Shown here piece after piece: positions 1-12,425 of a DNA stretch of 64,000 bases (position 1 is its first letter; each line of letters opens with the position of its first letter). The notes beneath the pieces are model-generated. The model was not told the DNA's origin and ran no database searches. It saw only the letters and a list, made by a program, of their open reading frames with translations. Made by a program: the position numbers and the translations under genes. Source of the DNA: Cacajao melanocephalus (lineage: Eukaryota; Chordata; Mammalia; Primates; Pitheciidae); contig CAUYLG010065517.1 of NCBI GenBank assembly GCA_963573385.1, positions 183,951 through 247,950 of the forward strand. Direction: 5' to 3'.

Positions 1-2268
1 TAGGACCTGAGTTCAGGAAGCAGACTCCTAAATGAGCTTCTGGGGTCCACGGCTTCTGGTCCACGTGCCCTCGGTTTGGTGAGGTCTGGGAGGTCTCCCT
101 GAGGGAGGCAGGACTTGAGTGGGACCCTGAAGGGCAGAGGTAAACCTGAAAAGTGGGGACAAAGCAGAGGAAAGAGAAATGAAGGGAGGGAGGCTTCCCA
201 GGACAGAGTCCTTCTCTGAGGCCCAGGGATGTGCCCTCTCCCCAGTTACATAAAGGGACTGCAGCACCCCACAAAGACTCAGCAGCAGCATCCCTGGCTC
301 CAGAGAGGCCACCCAGCTGCTCACGGCATCCGCACCCATTTTCAGTCTTTGCCTAACGCTGATGTCTTGCATGGAATATTTTTCTTATCTATTTTGATAA
401 GACATGGAGGTCAGAAGAAAATAGTTCTTAAACCAGAGTTGGCCTAAAACACTGCACAGGCTGCAGTTAAACCGCAGATTCTTTTTCTGCACACCATCCC
501 TGCTCCCTTTTCTCATCTGACTGGAAGGGAAAGCAGGGATCCCAAAAAGGGGATCTTTGTAACACACTTCCAGGTCTTTCTGCAAGTAGCCTCAGGCCAC
601 ACGTCAGAAAATAAACTCCGACCATCAGCACTGAAAGAACTGATGGAGCTTGGCCAGCCCAGTGTTTTCAGCTGTGCGGATGAGACCCCTGCTGGGTCGA
701 CTCTGGGAGGAGAGGTGAGGGTGAGCAGGTGTGTGGGTGCAAGGCCCCTTCTCAACCCAGCCAGGTCAATGTTATGTTTACGTGTTTTTATAGGAGCTGC
801 TGCTAGTATTAGGTATAAGACGGGGTTTCAATTCTTTAAAAAAAAAAAAGCAGGGTCTGCAAAGCAGAAATCTAACCCTACAGTGTCACTTGTGGACAGG
901 GCCAGCCTTGACCTCTCCTGAGACTCTGGTCCATAAAAGGCAGAAAATACTGCCCGCCTCAGCCTCCAGGAAACACCCATAGGCCCCTAGTGTTGGTTCC
1001 CTTTCCTAGTCCAGGACCCAGAGGGAAGCCATTTCCCAGTTCGTGGCCCGGGGTCCGTCCACCAAGCACAGCTGGACTGGCAGGCAGAAGGACCGAAGAC
1101 TTGAACCGTGCCCTCCAGGTGTCAGGGACATACCCAGGGTACAGCAGGTAGCCTGAGCCCTCCTGAGGCTGCTGAGAGCCTGACAGAGTGGGCTCTGAGG
1201 GGAGACGGGCAGGTGGTGGGCTTTCTGGAGCTGGACTACAGAGGCAGGCAGGAGCAGGGGGCCTGGAACTAGGAGCTGAGGAGCAGGGGAGTTTGGAAAC
1301 AGTGTAGCCTTCTGGTGGGTGTTTTGGGTGATTCTGAATTTGGGCTTGGACAGGAGGCGTGCGTGAGGCCGGGCACCCCACACAGATGTGGAGCCTAAAA
1401 TGCTGGGAATGCGAGTCACATTGGAGGCCCTTCCACAGCCCCCGGCACTCATCCAGGCAGCAATGCCTCCAGCTCACACCCTGGGTGGGGGGCAAATGTT
1501 AGTATCAGCCTCCCTGAAAAAATAGCAAGGAAGGCAAATTTTTCTGGCCAAAACTTGCATAAGACTTAGAAAGTTCCAAATGGCTCTTCTTGATTGTCCA
1601 GTGCTTTTGGCTGCCTGTGACGTGCTGTCCCTGAAGCGCCAAAATTGCATAAGAGCTGAGGACAGAACCCAAAGAGGGTCACTCCCCGACTCACCCAACA
1701 TCCCAGGCTTCACACTGCACAGGGTTAAAAGTATGGAATCTTCTAAACATGATGCAAAGGTGTCAGCAAACTCAGAATGTCTAAGTCACAGCAAGATTTT
1801 CTTTTATTCTACTATCCTGCCAAGGATTTCAGTGAAACAAAATAAACCAGAACTCCAAACAGCACAACTAAGTGCAAGAGATTCAGTTATCTTTAGCTTT
1901 CTTCAAGCAGTATTTGGCAAGCTGCTGTTTTTGAATCATGTGTTTTCCACAGTAAGTCAATAGATATTCCATGAAAAAAAAAGAAAGCAAAATTAGTTTG
2001 AATGTTTTGTCAAATTATACTTGAGCATAGCTGTATACTCACCCTGGCTTGGCAATTAAAATATTTATTAGCATATTCAAGGCACAAACAACTTTAAATA
2101 AAGAAACCTGCTTTACTTAAAAGCAATGTTGACCATTGGAAAACGTGGCATCATGTTGTGGATTGCTATCCCTGTGTGATGAGTAGAGAGCTCATTCTGT
2201 ATGACTGAAGTTATATTTGAGCACCCGGATTTTCCAAATCTTGATTCAATATTTGGCATCTCAAAAGG
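1..2268. other. Unique DNA, no gene recognised
   Basis: I see no recognisable exon or repeat family here. A short A-run lies at about 838-849. The longest open frame is 178 codons on the minus strand (959-1495). Its translation is rich in Pro, Ser and Leu, has no domain I know, and is overlapped by another minus-strand frame, as expected of chance frames in GC-rich DNA. The stretch 1740-2110 turns AT-rich. Intronic or intergenic sequence is the simplest reading. Confidence 0.6.
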
Positions 2269-2568
2269 CGTGGGGGGCTGTAATCCCAGCACCGTGGGAG
2301 GCCGAGGCGGGAGAATGGCTTGAGCCCAGCCTGGGCAACACACTAAGATCCCATCTCTACCAAAAATCAAAAAAATCAGCCAGGCGTGGTAGCACATGCC
2401 TGTGGTCCCAGCTACCTAGGAGGCTGAGTTGAGAGGACTGTTTGATCCTAGGAGGTTGAGTCTGCAATGAGCCGTGTTTGCACTACTGCACTCCAGCCTG
2501 GGTAACAGAGGGAGACCCTATCTTAAAAAAAAAAAGAAAGAAAGAAAAAAAGAAAGAAAAGAAGAAGG
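2269..2568 (+). mobile_element. Old Alu SINE (J-like), internally deleted
   Basis: Both Alu monomers are visible in sense orientation: 'tgtaatcccagc', then 'gcactccagcctggg' and a tail of A-runs interspersed with GAAA from 2524. The 5' end is damaged (the 'ggctcacgc' part is missing) and about 15 bases are lost in the left monomer before 'cagcctgggcaac'. Heavy divergence and 'gcttgagcc' suggest an AluJ-type copy. The tail has begun to turn into an (AAAG)n microsatellite. Confidence 0.93.
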
Positions 2569-3477
2569 ACAAGGATGGGGAAGCAGGGTGTAGCCTGTGC
2601 TATTGAAGGGTCCATTACCTCTGTCTGCCATTCCTAAAGTCCACTGGAGAACAGCATGATTGTTTTCCCACCACTTGGTATGTATTTCTGTGATAACTGA
2701 AGAATTTAGCCACACAAGCCTCACCCGGGTCAGCTGCCACAGGCAGTGACTTTATTTGTGAGGCTTACGTGATGTCCGGGAGCTTAAATTGACCTTAAAC
2801 CTCAAGAATCTCCTGATAATCTGACTGCAGTTGGCCCACAATCTTTTCGGCATGTGAAATGACTGGTCAGGCCTTCCAGGGTTCCCAAAGACTTCAGCCC
2901 AAACAAGCAGCTGCCCTCTCAGAGGAGCAGCAGATCATCCCACCGCGGCCCTTTTCCTCATTTGGTAAGACCCCGCTTCTTGTCATTATATTGTCAGCAC
3001 GATTATTCTGTGTGTTTTCTGGTTGTGTGGTTTATGCACTGTTTATTTCCTGATTCTTATCTTTTTCTCCAAAAATAACAGCATGGATTTATTCTGCCTG
3101 GAAGGTGTCTCCCGGTAACACTAGCCCAGAGGCGACAAAATCATGTGTGTCCAGCAACAAAGGCTGCAACACAATCCCATTTAGTCCTCAGCGAGCTCAT
3201 AGGGCCCAAGGACTTGTTTCCCAGGTGAGGGCCAGGCCGGAGCAGGCTGATGGATTGCTTCTCCAGCAGCTGCAGAACTGGGACTGGGACTGGGACCAGG
3301 GCACACTGCACCACTCATCTGCCCTGTGTCCATCGGCACCTGACCTCAGAACAGCGTTGATGAAGCACTTACCACACATACCCAGGAAAGGCTCACGCTC
3401 TGCAGTGGTTACTTTCCAATTCGGAATGACCTTTGAACAAGTCCCCGAAGACGACGAGACTGGCCATGGATGTGCAG
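2569..3477. other. Unique DNA, no gene recognised
   Basis: No repeat family or exon is recognised. A trivial triple copy of CTGGGA at about 3279-3296 gives a Trp-Asp run inside a 165-codon plus-strand frame (3105-3602). That frame runs into a MIR fossil, so I do not regard it as a gene. Confidence 0.55.
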
Positions 3478-3602
3478 CCACCTCACGCCTTAGTGTGTCA
3501 TCTGTAAAATCAGGTACCAGCAACGTCTGTCTCCTGGGTTACTACTGTCAGAATCGAATGATTGTAGGTAATGTCCTTTGCACAGGATCAGGCACGCCAT
3601 GA
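3478..3602 (+). mobile_element. MIR SINE fragment
   Basis: The sequence follows the MIR core and 3' part in sense: 'tcatctgtaaaat', a 'ggtaatg' stretch, then 'gcacaggatcaggcac' matching the usual end 'cagtgcctggcac'. It is highly diverged, as expected of this old mammalian tRNA-derived SINE. Confidence 0.6.
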
Positions 3603-4791
3603 GAGCTGGAAAGGTGTTGGTTTTTAATATTCCTCTTATTGTTCCTTTCTGTTTTCTGAATTTCTGGGTTTCATATTGAAAAGCGTGGAGGGGGGTGTGC
3701 TTCTAAGGAGGTGAGAGAGTCCCTTAAGCTAAAGGTTTTCCTTTGGACGGCTGGGGGCTGAGAACACGAGGGCCTTCTCTATCTGCAGGGCCTGGTCTTG
3801 CTTCCACATTCAGGAGTCAAGGGCCAGCAGAGAAAGACAGAGACTAGCCCCAGCCCCAGGCCCCAGAGCGGGGGTTCCAGGATCACAGAGCCCCCCCAGC
3901 CTGGCCCCGCCTCTCTCTTTTTCAATGCATGAGCAGCAGCACTGAGGGGACCAGGGCTTCCTCGAATTTTAAAAAGGATTTTTCTAACAATTCCAGGAAC
4001 TGGGAAGTCACTGGGGAAGATCATGGGTGGAGTGAGGTCACAGGCCTAGCTCCAGAAGTGTGGCCACAGATAAGGCATCTTGTGCCAGGCTCTCCAGCCT
4101 CCAACGCCCAAACAGCTTCCCTTTGGGGCTGCAGAGTTTACAGGAGAGACAAGATGATGGCAGTGACAATGGAGGGTGCGTCTCTCTGCACCACCCACCC
4201 CAGTAGCTGCCTTTGCTCTAGAGGGACCCAGACACATTCATTGGCAGTAAAACTTCGCCCTCCAGAGCAAAGCAGGAGGCCCCCCACAGGACTTCTCCCT
4301 GGACTTCATCAGCCCAGTGCTGCATTAGGATTTCAGCACATTTTTTTCTTTGTTAATTTTGTTTATCTATCAATTCAACTTACTCAGGTTAAGGCCAGAA
4401 TGATTCAGCATCGCTAATCATTAGGGATGTAGGGAGCATCTGTATCAGTTTATTGTGTCAATATTACGCAGGCATCATTGATACGGTATAAACTCACTTT
4501 ATATGCCCACAGGCATCAGCTGGTGGAGATAGTAAGGTTAGCGCCCCTCACTGGAAGGCACAGGCACTAGTTAGGGAGGGACGAACGCAGAGCCAACGGC
4601 CAGCTCCTGTGGCACTCGTCATCAGATGGGTGCTGTGAGCGGCTGACCTTCCTCGCTGTGAGTCTGTTCTGGAAAAGTCTGAGGCCTAACCACGGCTGTA
4701 CAGGGCTCTTCCAGCTGCTCAGAGGGAGGGTCCTAAGCTCCTACAGACATAGCTAGGTCACACTCCCCATGTCAATCAGGACAAACAGAAC
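3603..4791. other. Unique DNA with a short L1-like block
   Basis: No gene is recognised. Positions 4404-4427 match 5831-5854, inside the L1 further right, at 23 of 24 bases in the same orientation. They may be a tiny separate L1 remnant. The rest of the interval is unassigned. The 162-codon frame at 3929-4417 has no recognisable domain. Confidence 0.5.
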
Positions 4792-6640
4792 ACACTAACA
4801 ACGAACAATTCCAAAAGGAAATTAAGAAAACAATTCTATTTACAACAGATCAAAAAGAATAAACATTTAGAAAGAAACCTCACCAACAATGAGAAAGACT
4901 GGTACACCAATGCTTAAAATAGGAATAAATTAAAGAAGAAGTAAATGAATCAAAAGACACCCTTTGTTCATGAATTGGAAGACTTGATATTGCTAATGTG
5001 TCGAAACTAACCAGAGCAATCTATAGATGTAATGAAGTCTCTATCAGAATCCCAAAGGGGCTTGATGCAGAAATTGCAAGATTCATCCTAAAATTCACAT
5101 GGAATTTTAAGGGACCCTGGAGAGCCAAACAATCTCGAGAAAAAAAAGAACAAAGTTGGAGGACTCAAACTTCCTGATTTCAAAGCATATTACAAAGTTA
5201 CAGTAGGCAAAACATTGTGGTACTGGAATAAAGACAGATACATAGACCAATGGAATAAAATAGGGGGCCCAGAAATAAACCCTTGATTTTCAGCAAGGGT
5301 GTCAAGACTATTTAATGAAGAAAGGATAAATTTTTCAACAGATGGTTTTGGGAAAATTGGATATACATATGCAAAAGCAGGAAGTTAGATTTATCCTCAT
5401 ATCATATAAAAAAAATTAATTCAAATTGATCAGATGCCTAAACATAAGACCTAAAACTATAATGCTCTTAGAAAAAAACATAGAAGAAAATCTTCATAAC
5501 ATTAGATTTGGCAGTGGTATAACACCCAAACCAAGTGCTGTAAGAATAAAAATACTAATAGATAAATTGGACTGTATCAAAATTGAAATGTTTTTGTGCA
5601 TCCGAGGACAATAAATGATAATAAACAATAATAAACAGAGTGAAAAGGCATCCCATCGATTGGGAGGAAATATGACAAATCATATATCTAATAAGGGGTT
5701 AATGTTCAAATTATATAAAGAACTCCTACAACTGAACAACAATCACAACAAAACAATTAAAAAATGTCAAAGGACACAGACATTTATTCAAAGAAGATAT
5801 ACAAAGGGCCAATAAGCACATGACAAGATGTTCAGCATCACTAATCATTAGGGAAATGCAAATCAGAACCACACAGAGATACCGCCTCACATCCATTAGG
5901 ATGGCTACTATTAGACAGACAAACAGAACCCAGGAGTCATAAGTGTTCGTGAGCATGTGCAGAGATTGGAACCCTTGAGCACCGTTGGTTGAAATGTAAA
6001 ATGGCGAAGCCACTATGGGAAATAATACGGTGGTTCTTAAAAAATAAAATAAAACTAGAATAAAAGCAAACATAGAAACAATTCCGCTTCTGGGTGTACA
6101 CCCAAAAGAATTAAAATTAGTGTCTCAAAGAGACATTTGTAACCCCACGTTCAGAGCAGCAGCACTAAACGCCACAGCCAAAGGTGGAGGCCACCGCAAT
6201 GCCCGTCTGCACGTGACTAGTAAACACAGTGAGGCACAAACACGCCGTGGAATATTACTCAGCCTTTTTAAGGGAAGGAATTCTGATGCAAACTATGAGT
6301 AAATCTTGAACACATTGTACTGAGTGAAATAAGCCAGTCATGAAAAGATAAATACTGTCGGATTCCACTTAAATGAGGTACTAGAGTTGCCAAATCCATA
6401 GAGACGGAAAGCAGAAGGGGGCTGGCAGGGCCCGTGGGGGAGGGGGTGGAAGTTGGTGGTTAAGGGCACAGGGTTTCAGTTTTGCAAGATGCAATGAGTT
6501 CTGGAGATGGGCTGTACGACAATGTGAATGTATATAACGCTATTGAACTGTACACTTAAATATGGTCAAGATGGTGCATTTTGTTATGTATATTTTGCCA
6601 CAATTTAATTCAAAAAATATAAATACACACAAAAAAAGTC
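4792..6640 (+). mobile_element. L1 LINE, 5'-truncated 3' end (ORF2 remnant plus 3' UTR), old subfamily
   Basis: The first 1.5 kb follow the C-terminal third of L1 ORF2. Recognisable stretches include 'ggaaattaagaaaacaatt', 'caatggaataaaat', 'tcagcatcactaatcatta' and 'gtggaatattactcagcc'. A G-rich 3' UTR follows ('ggctggcaggg', 'gagggggtgg'), then 'tttgccacaatttaattc' and an A-rich tail to about 6638. The reading frame is broken many times; the longest surviving pieces are 62 and 66 codons (5426-5614, 5615-5815). There is no intact endonuclease or reverse transcriptase domain, so it cannot move. The 3' UTR looks like a mammalian-wide L1M subfamily, but I cannot fix the subfamily by eye. No clean target-site duplication was found. 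Confidence 0.93.
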
Positions 6641-7015
6641 TGCACAGAAACCATGTTTTTTAAGGAAATGCCCCGTATTGTCAGTGACTGGGACGTGGGC
6701 TCGTGCTCCCAAACATGGGTGGATAGAGCCCTCTGTGACCCATCACTGCGGAGGGCGTCAGTGTGAGGAAGAGGAAGAGGGGAGTGGACAGGCTCTGGGC
6801 CCTAGGCCCGCTGCCCACTGTGAGAGAGCTTCCCTGCTCTCAGGAGAGGGGAAAGTGTGCTGCTCACACACATAACACAATCACCTTAGAGGGGGCCACT
6901 GAACATCTAGCTTCCCAGACCTGGTTCATGTAAGGGAAAGCCATTCATCGGGGCAGAAGTGCTCCTAACTTCCTCTTCAGGTTCTCTTAATTCTATGGAC
7001 ATGAATCACAGCAAG
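6641..7015. other. Unique DNA, nothing recognised
   Basis: The interval is GC-moderate with a GAGGAA run at about 6765-6785. I see no repeat family, exon or regulatory element that I can support. Confidence 0.5.
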
Positions 7016-7178
7016 AGCCATTATGCACTGATTCTGATGTGCAGAGTTCCGCGCTGAACAGGCTCTGCCTATTGTACAGACTGGAAAGCCAAGGAGACGT
7101 CAAGAGCTTAAGAAACCGGCCATGAGCTCTTCAACCAGCAAGCCGCAGAGGTGAACGGAGCCAGGCTTTTGGGTTCTG
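7016..7178 (-). mobile_element. MIR SINE, antisense, diverged
   Basis: Read on the minus strand, the order of MIR landmarks is preserved: the 'cagactggaaagccaagg' region corresponds to the antisense 'cagatgaggaaactgagg' core, followed by a 'gtcaagagcttaagaaac' counterpart and an 'agccaggctt' end. Divergence is heavy, so a chance match to part of it cannot be excluded. Confidence 0.5.
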
Positions 7179-8423
7179 TTTGGGTTGTTTCTTGGTATTG
7201 AACAGACCGCCCTAAATCTCATTTTGTCATCTGGGTTCGGTAGGGTGGGGGCTCAGCTGACCCTTCTCCCGCTGTCTCTCTTGGGGTCTCTCGTGTGGTT
7301 TTAGTTCGATGATGGAGGGGTTTGGGGTCATCTGGAGGTTAGACCAGGTGGAGGGGCCTCTCGCGTCCTCCACGTGTCCTTGCCTGTGGCCTCTTCAGCA
7401 GGGTGACTCAGGGCTCTCAGGAGTGAGTGTTCCAGTGAGCAGCAGCAGCTGTGGCCTCTGGCGGGCAGGAGGGAACCGGCAACATTCACTGGTACTCATT
7501 CTGCTGGTTAGGGTGAGTCAGCGCCTGGCCCGGATTTCACCCGGGAGGGGCCGCACCAAGGTGCGAACTCTCGGGGTGTGGCTCCCCAACCCTCCTCAGA
7601 AACGTTACCTTGAACACCAGAGCTCAGAGCTGTAATCACCAGCCCACCGAGGCAGCAGGCGGCTAGGGCTGGGGCTGTGGGAACAGGGAAGCTGCACGCA
7701 GGGCTCCACACGTGGGCACTGGCGCTTACTCTGCTTGGCTCATGGGGCAGTGGAGGGAGTGGCCGCCCTTCTGCTCAGCGCTGTCTTCATCCCATTATTT
7801 TCTCCATTTGTTCTGCTGAAGAGACAGCCAGGAGGCAGCGAAGTAGCCCCTCCAAGGTTAAGGCAACGCGCAAACCCCACCTACCCGCTGAGCCCACAGT
7901 TTCTCTTATCACAGTGGATTTCAAGCAGGAAGGTCGCCCTTCCTGAGGACAGCACAGCCAGCTTCATGGGCATTTGTCATGAAAACCTGCACTGGCCTCA
8001 GCACCCAGGTGGGGCCAGCAACACTGCAGCCCCCGGTGCAAAACCAAGGAACATGGAGGTATTGGGAAGGGCCTGGACCTCAGGCTGGCAGAGACCCCAG
8101 GAAACACCCAGGTAGGCTTTGGGAGTGGGAAAGACTCCACCCAGGGTCTCCGAGAGGAGGAAGCTAATGGGGCAGGGGGTGAGGAGAGGCTAAATGAAGG
8201 AAGGCAGGAAGCCTAAGGGGGAAGGTGGTTTCCAGGCTGAGGCCCAGAGAGAGCCAGGCAGAAGCGGCAGAAGCAGCAGAAGCTTTCAGATCCCAGGTCC
8301 TGCAGATTCTTTCCCACTGGGCTTGGTCCTACAGGAAGGCTGAAGAAAGGCTCTGCTGAGTCTATCTTTGCTTTGTCTTTTGGAAGAAAAGTTTTCCCTT
8401 TGTGAACACGGATCATACAGATT
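7179..8423. other. Unique DNA, no gene recognised
   Basis: Several overlapping frames of 60-126 codons exist on the plus strand (7309-8167), but none resembles a known protein and they shift frame among themselves. No interspersed repeat is recognised. A small run of AGCAG-type words lies at about 8262-8282. Confidence 0.55.
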
Positions 8424-8855
8424 GAGTCATTCTTGTCACACCAAGTAAAACACAGTCAAGAATCCAGGGGGATAGCACTCAGGGAGAAAAACATTGCTCC
8501 AGAAGTGTAATTCGCTATAGGCCTGGCAGCTGAACCTGCCTGCGACAACCTGAAACCAGTTTCCTCTAGGATTCCTGGAATGACCGGCTGCAACTCTCAG
8601 ACCAGCTCTGCCCACAGCTGTCACTTCCCAATCAGAGCTTGCCAGCTACTCGGAACCTTACTAGTGCTGGTTAAATTTCTCAAAGAGCAAAACATAACAT
8701 TTCTCCTTTCTATAAAACCTCTGACTTTGTCTTTGTTCTTTAGAGTGAGCACTTTTGATTCAAGCTGGAAACTCTTATCAGTTTGGTTTGTAAACTGATG
8801 TTGCCCGTAAAACTCTCTTTTACTACCTAGTCAACCTGGTGGACCTTTGGGTAAC
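8424..8855 (+). repeat. LTR-like dispersed repeat, copy 1
   Basis: This segment matches 56963-57345 along about 350 bases in the same order and orientation. Shared words include 'attgctccagaagtgtaatt' (second copy 'attgctccaaaaatgtaatt'), 'gtgaaaccagt'-type, 'cagagcctgcc'-type and 'ctttgttctttgga'-type stretches. A TATA-like 'tataaaacct' at 8711 precedes 'tttgttcttt', an LTR-like layout. I recognise an endogenous-retrovirus-type LTR but cannot name the family. No internal retroviral genes lie beside it, so it would be a solo LTR. Confidence 0.6.
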
Positions 8856-10097
8856 ACTTGTTTCATGAGGATGTACAGTGGTCTAATAGAGGGTGGAGGC
8901 AATTTGTGGTGAGCCCTTTATCCCTGGGGGCAGCTCCTGGCAAGACAGGTTCTGGAGGAGGGGGCAGGCTTTCTGTCCCATTCGTTACTTGACCCTTTTG
9001 TCTTGCCTGCATCTCACACTGATTTTGGTTTCTCAGATTCATGTTTCTTTCCATAGTAGCCAAAAAATCATCTGCCACCAAGTTGAACTGGTTAGAACCC
9101 CCCTTTCCTTGTATTTTTAATGATCTGACCAGATAATAATTCCAAAGAGTCCTTAGAAATCCAGAGGCAGGTTGCAAAATCAGTGTTAAAAATGTCAGAA
9201 CAGGCTTGGCAAAACTCACACTACAAGCATTCATGCACCTCCACCTGTCAACTGAAGGCGTCCAGGGGCTGCAGACACACTGGCCTCACCTGACTTAGCT
9301 CGCGTCTCAAATTCAGCCATCCGGTTGCTGGGCTTCTCCAGTTCTTTGGGACCACCCAGCTGAAACACAAGCACTGCGTTCTCCCCTGGGTAGGGAGGGG
9401 ACCTGGACTGCTATAGTGATAAGGCATGAGAAAAGGCCTGACTGCTGCCACATCGTTCATTCTCAAAAGCTGTCTCATCAAGGATTTTCAAATACATGGA
9501 GTCAAAGGTACCTGCCCTTGTTCAGGACAACCATATGGGAACATAAGTCAAGATAAGCAGAGGAAAGGCATAGAACCACCAGGCCTTCGAGGAAGGCCAA
9601 CGAATATTCTCTGGCATAAGCCAGAAAGGGCAGCTTCTCAAGGAAAGGAATGCCAGCCCTTGACTCTTATGGACCCATTCTCTTTCTGTTGGCCTTAGAC
9701 AGTGAAACTAAGACACACATTAGTCAGCGATGTGTATACAAACGTTAACATCAGACAAGACATCTGAAATCAAGAGTGACCTAGGAAATAAGACCACTGC
9801 GTCTGTGATTGCGTCAGAGCTGCTGAAAAATTCCTTTAACAAGGGGTTAAGCGGCATTTTAGAATTTACAAAGCACTTCTCAGCCACAAAGGCCATGGCT
9901 AGTTTCTTACGTACTGACGAAGAGGCACAGACTCCTGTTTTCTCTGTGACTTTTACACAGACCGCAGTATATTATATACGCAACTGTGTACTTAACTCTC
10001 TGCACAAAAGTAGAGGGTTGCCTTGCTCTGTTAGTGCTTTGGAGTGAGGCTAGCTTTCTGTGTGCGTAGGATTTATTCAGCTCTGACCCCAGTCACT
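8856..10097. other. Unique DNA, no gene recognised
   Basis: No family is recognised. A 105-codon plus-strand frame (9730-10047) and a 123-codon minus-strand frame (8863-9234) show no domain known to me. The right edge grades into antisense L1 sequence. Confidence 0.5.
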
Positions 10098-10760
10098 GGA
10101 TAAAGGACTTGCTATGATAAACATCAGAGCCTACGTGCACATGTGGACATGCACAGGAAATGCCCCTACGTGAGGACGTGTCGGGCACACGGCGTTGGCA
10201 GTTTGTGTTCTGCAAGATGCTACCAATTGCCCTCTGTGAAAGTGCTTGTGGTTCACACGGCTCACCCTCACTTCATGGTGTGGGCACACTCCCTGGTGTG
10301 CCCCAACCAGCTGGCTGAAGCAGGAGCATCTCCCCCAGTTTTGAGTGTTTTTCTCATCTTTTCTTGTGTATAAGAGGCAGTTATTTTTTCTGTTTCAGTC
10401 CCTATCCATTTTCCATTTGCTGTGGAGTTGTTTTTTAATCATGGATTAATAATAATAACATGAAATAAAGAAATTATCCCCTTTGGATTTGATATGTGAT
10501 GCAAATACATTTCACACTGTCGCTTGTTAAATTTTTAGCAATTCTTTTTGTTTTATTAATATGTAGATTATTTCTATTTTATATGCAGTCAATGCGTTAA
10601 TCTTTTGTTTTTTGCCTTCTTTCTTGTGCCTTATTTATACTTCTTACTCAAAAATTATTTGTTTTTCTAATTCTCCTACATTTCCTTCTAGTAAATTTAT
10701 GATTTCACTTTTAGGGTGCTTCTCTTTTATATTTAAATGCTATGTCGATCCTGGACAAAT
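10098..10760 (-). mobile_element. Old L1 (L1M-type) ORF2 3' part, antisense
   Basis: On the plus strand the segment follows the antisense of L1 ORF2: 'accaattgccctctgtgaaa', 'tttgctgtggagttgttt', a diverged 'gatgcaaatacatttcacac', 'cttgtgccttatttatac', 'cctacatttccttctag' and 'tttatgatttcacttttag'. The order is correct for an antisense mammalian-wide L1. No coding frame survives; a 107-codon plus-strand frame (10612-10935) is a by-product. Edges are approximate. Confidence 0.72.
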
Positions 10761-12190
10761 TCTGGAGCTCCTCAATCTCAGCTTCGTCTTCATGCTTTGC
10801 CCGAGCTTTCTCCATTCGTGTCTGGTTTACATTCTTCGTGTTGTTTTGGATGTGTGTGATCCTCCTGATCCTTTGGACGTTGTGAGTTCCGTTTCTAGCT
10901 CATGTTGTTATTCCTGTAACTCGATCCTTCTATGAGATAATGTATCCATGATTTAGACAGAATTTTAGAAACACTGAGCTTTTTCACTTCTCTCCATCCC
11001 CTGATTTTAGTTGTTACTTCTTAAAATTCTTCTGAAGTTCACATCTGTTCTTTAAATATTAATTGATTTTATCAACTTGAGTTGATTCCTTTTGGACCCC
11101 AGGAACGTGTATGTTCTGTCTGAGGTGTTCAGCTTGTAACCAGGGGCTTTCAAGACTTAAAAGGAAAACCCTCAAAATGACTTTTAAAAAATTGTTCAAC
11201 TGGGAGGCATGAGACACTATGATGTAAACGGAGTGACCTAATGTTCTTAGCTAAGCAAGGGAGGGGTCCTCAGGGTCGGGATTTCCAGGTCACAGTGCTA
11301 GCCCAGCTTCTCTCCCCACCAGAGTGACTTTGTGGGGGGTGTCAGCCACACCCCACTCTGGGTCGGCCTAAGCTGAGAGTCAAGCATGTGGACACAGCTG
11401 CAGCCAGAGGTCCTGGGCATGTTCCTCTGCTGACCACTTGACACCTAGTCTTGCTGGCTTTGACCACAGCTTGGTCATGGAGCTGTCCCCATGGCCCTCA
11501 GAGCCTCTGAAGGGAGGAATCCAGGAACACTATGGTAAACCAAGGCCCAGCTTTTTGTGAGGGCTGTGCTTCCATAGGTAAGGCACAGGCTGCGAAGTGC
11601 TTACCAGGAGGAGAGGTCCTCAGGAGACCCTCCCTGTCCTCTGCCTAGCCTCCTGGACATCAGTGCCATCAGGTCTCTGGGGACAGCGTGTGTCTGTAGA
11701 TGTTCACTTTGCAAGCCTAATGCCCAGCATCTGTGTCCTGAGCATTAGGCTTACAAAAACAAATGACAGTCGCCTCTGGCCTCTTGGGCCTCACAGTGTT
11801 TTGAAAGCAGACACCTAGATAAGTGGCAAAAAGGCGAAGCTCCAAAGAGCAGCGGCAGGTGCAGGCAGGGGACCCTGACTTAGACAGTGACTCTGTTTTC
11901 AGGGGATCACTGAAGAGAGCAAGGCCCGAGCAAGCAGAGATCAGACAGTCTTGGGTGGGGCCATTCCTCCTGCCTTGTGCCCACTGGCTTACAACTGCAG
12001 CTTCTCCCATTTCCCGGCACCTCCTACTAAAACCCTTTGAGATGAGACACAAGATGAGAGCATTTGCATGGCCTTGGTCAGCTCAGACATCTGGGAAGGC
12101 TTGGATTCTCCTTTTCTCAAAGCCAATGGACTCTGCATGCAGCTCATGAGAGCAGGAAACAAAGCAGGAGAACCGTGTCTGGAGTAGTGC
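10761..12190. other. Unique DNA, AT-rich then GC-rich; no gene recognised
   Basis: From 10761 to about 11100 the DNA is T-rich and could be more decayed LINE that I cannot confirm. From 11180 on it is GC-richer unique sequence. Frames of 108-111 codons on both strands around 11720-12150 overlap each other and have no recognisable domain. Confidence 0.5.
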
Positions 12191-12425
12191 ATCCTTCATT
12201 CGTGCATTCATTCAAAGTGCATTTGTCCAGGGCCACTTTGATGTGCCAGAGATACAGTGATGAACAAACTGGACTTTCATGGGGCTTGCCTCCTAGTGGG
12301 GTAGCAGCCAACACAAAATTAGAAATGAATATAGTATCAGGGGCCTATGAACAAAATGCTATGAACAAATATGCAAAAAGCCAGAGGCTCAAGACAGGCA
12401 GGGGCTGATGTTTTGGGTAGGGTGG
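12191..12425 (-). mobile_element. L2 LINE 3' end, antisense
   Basis: The antisense L2 tail is clear: 'tcgtgcattcattcaaag', 'tgatgtgccagagatacagt', 'gatgaacaaactgg', 'catggggcttgcctcctagt'. This corresponds to the usual 'attcattcaacaaatattt...gatacagcagtgaacaaaacagac...catggagcttacattctagt'. Confidence 0.82.

Noticed and set aside
3105..3602. A 165-codon plus-strand frame with a Trp-Asp-Trp-Asp motif
   Set aside because: The motif comes from a three-copy CTGGGA repeat, and the frame ends inside a MIR fossil.
5426..5815. Two adjacent plus-strand frames of 62 and 66 codons that look protein-like
   Set aside because: They are pieces of the decayed L1 ORF2, separated by a stop. They do not form a functional reverse transcriptase.
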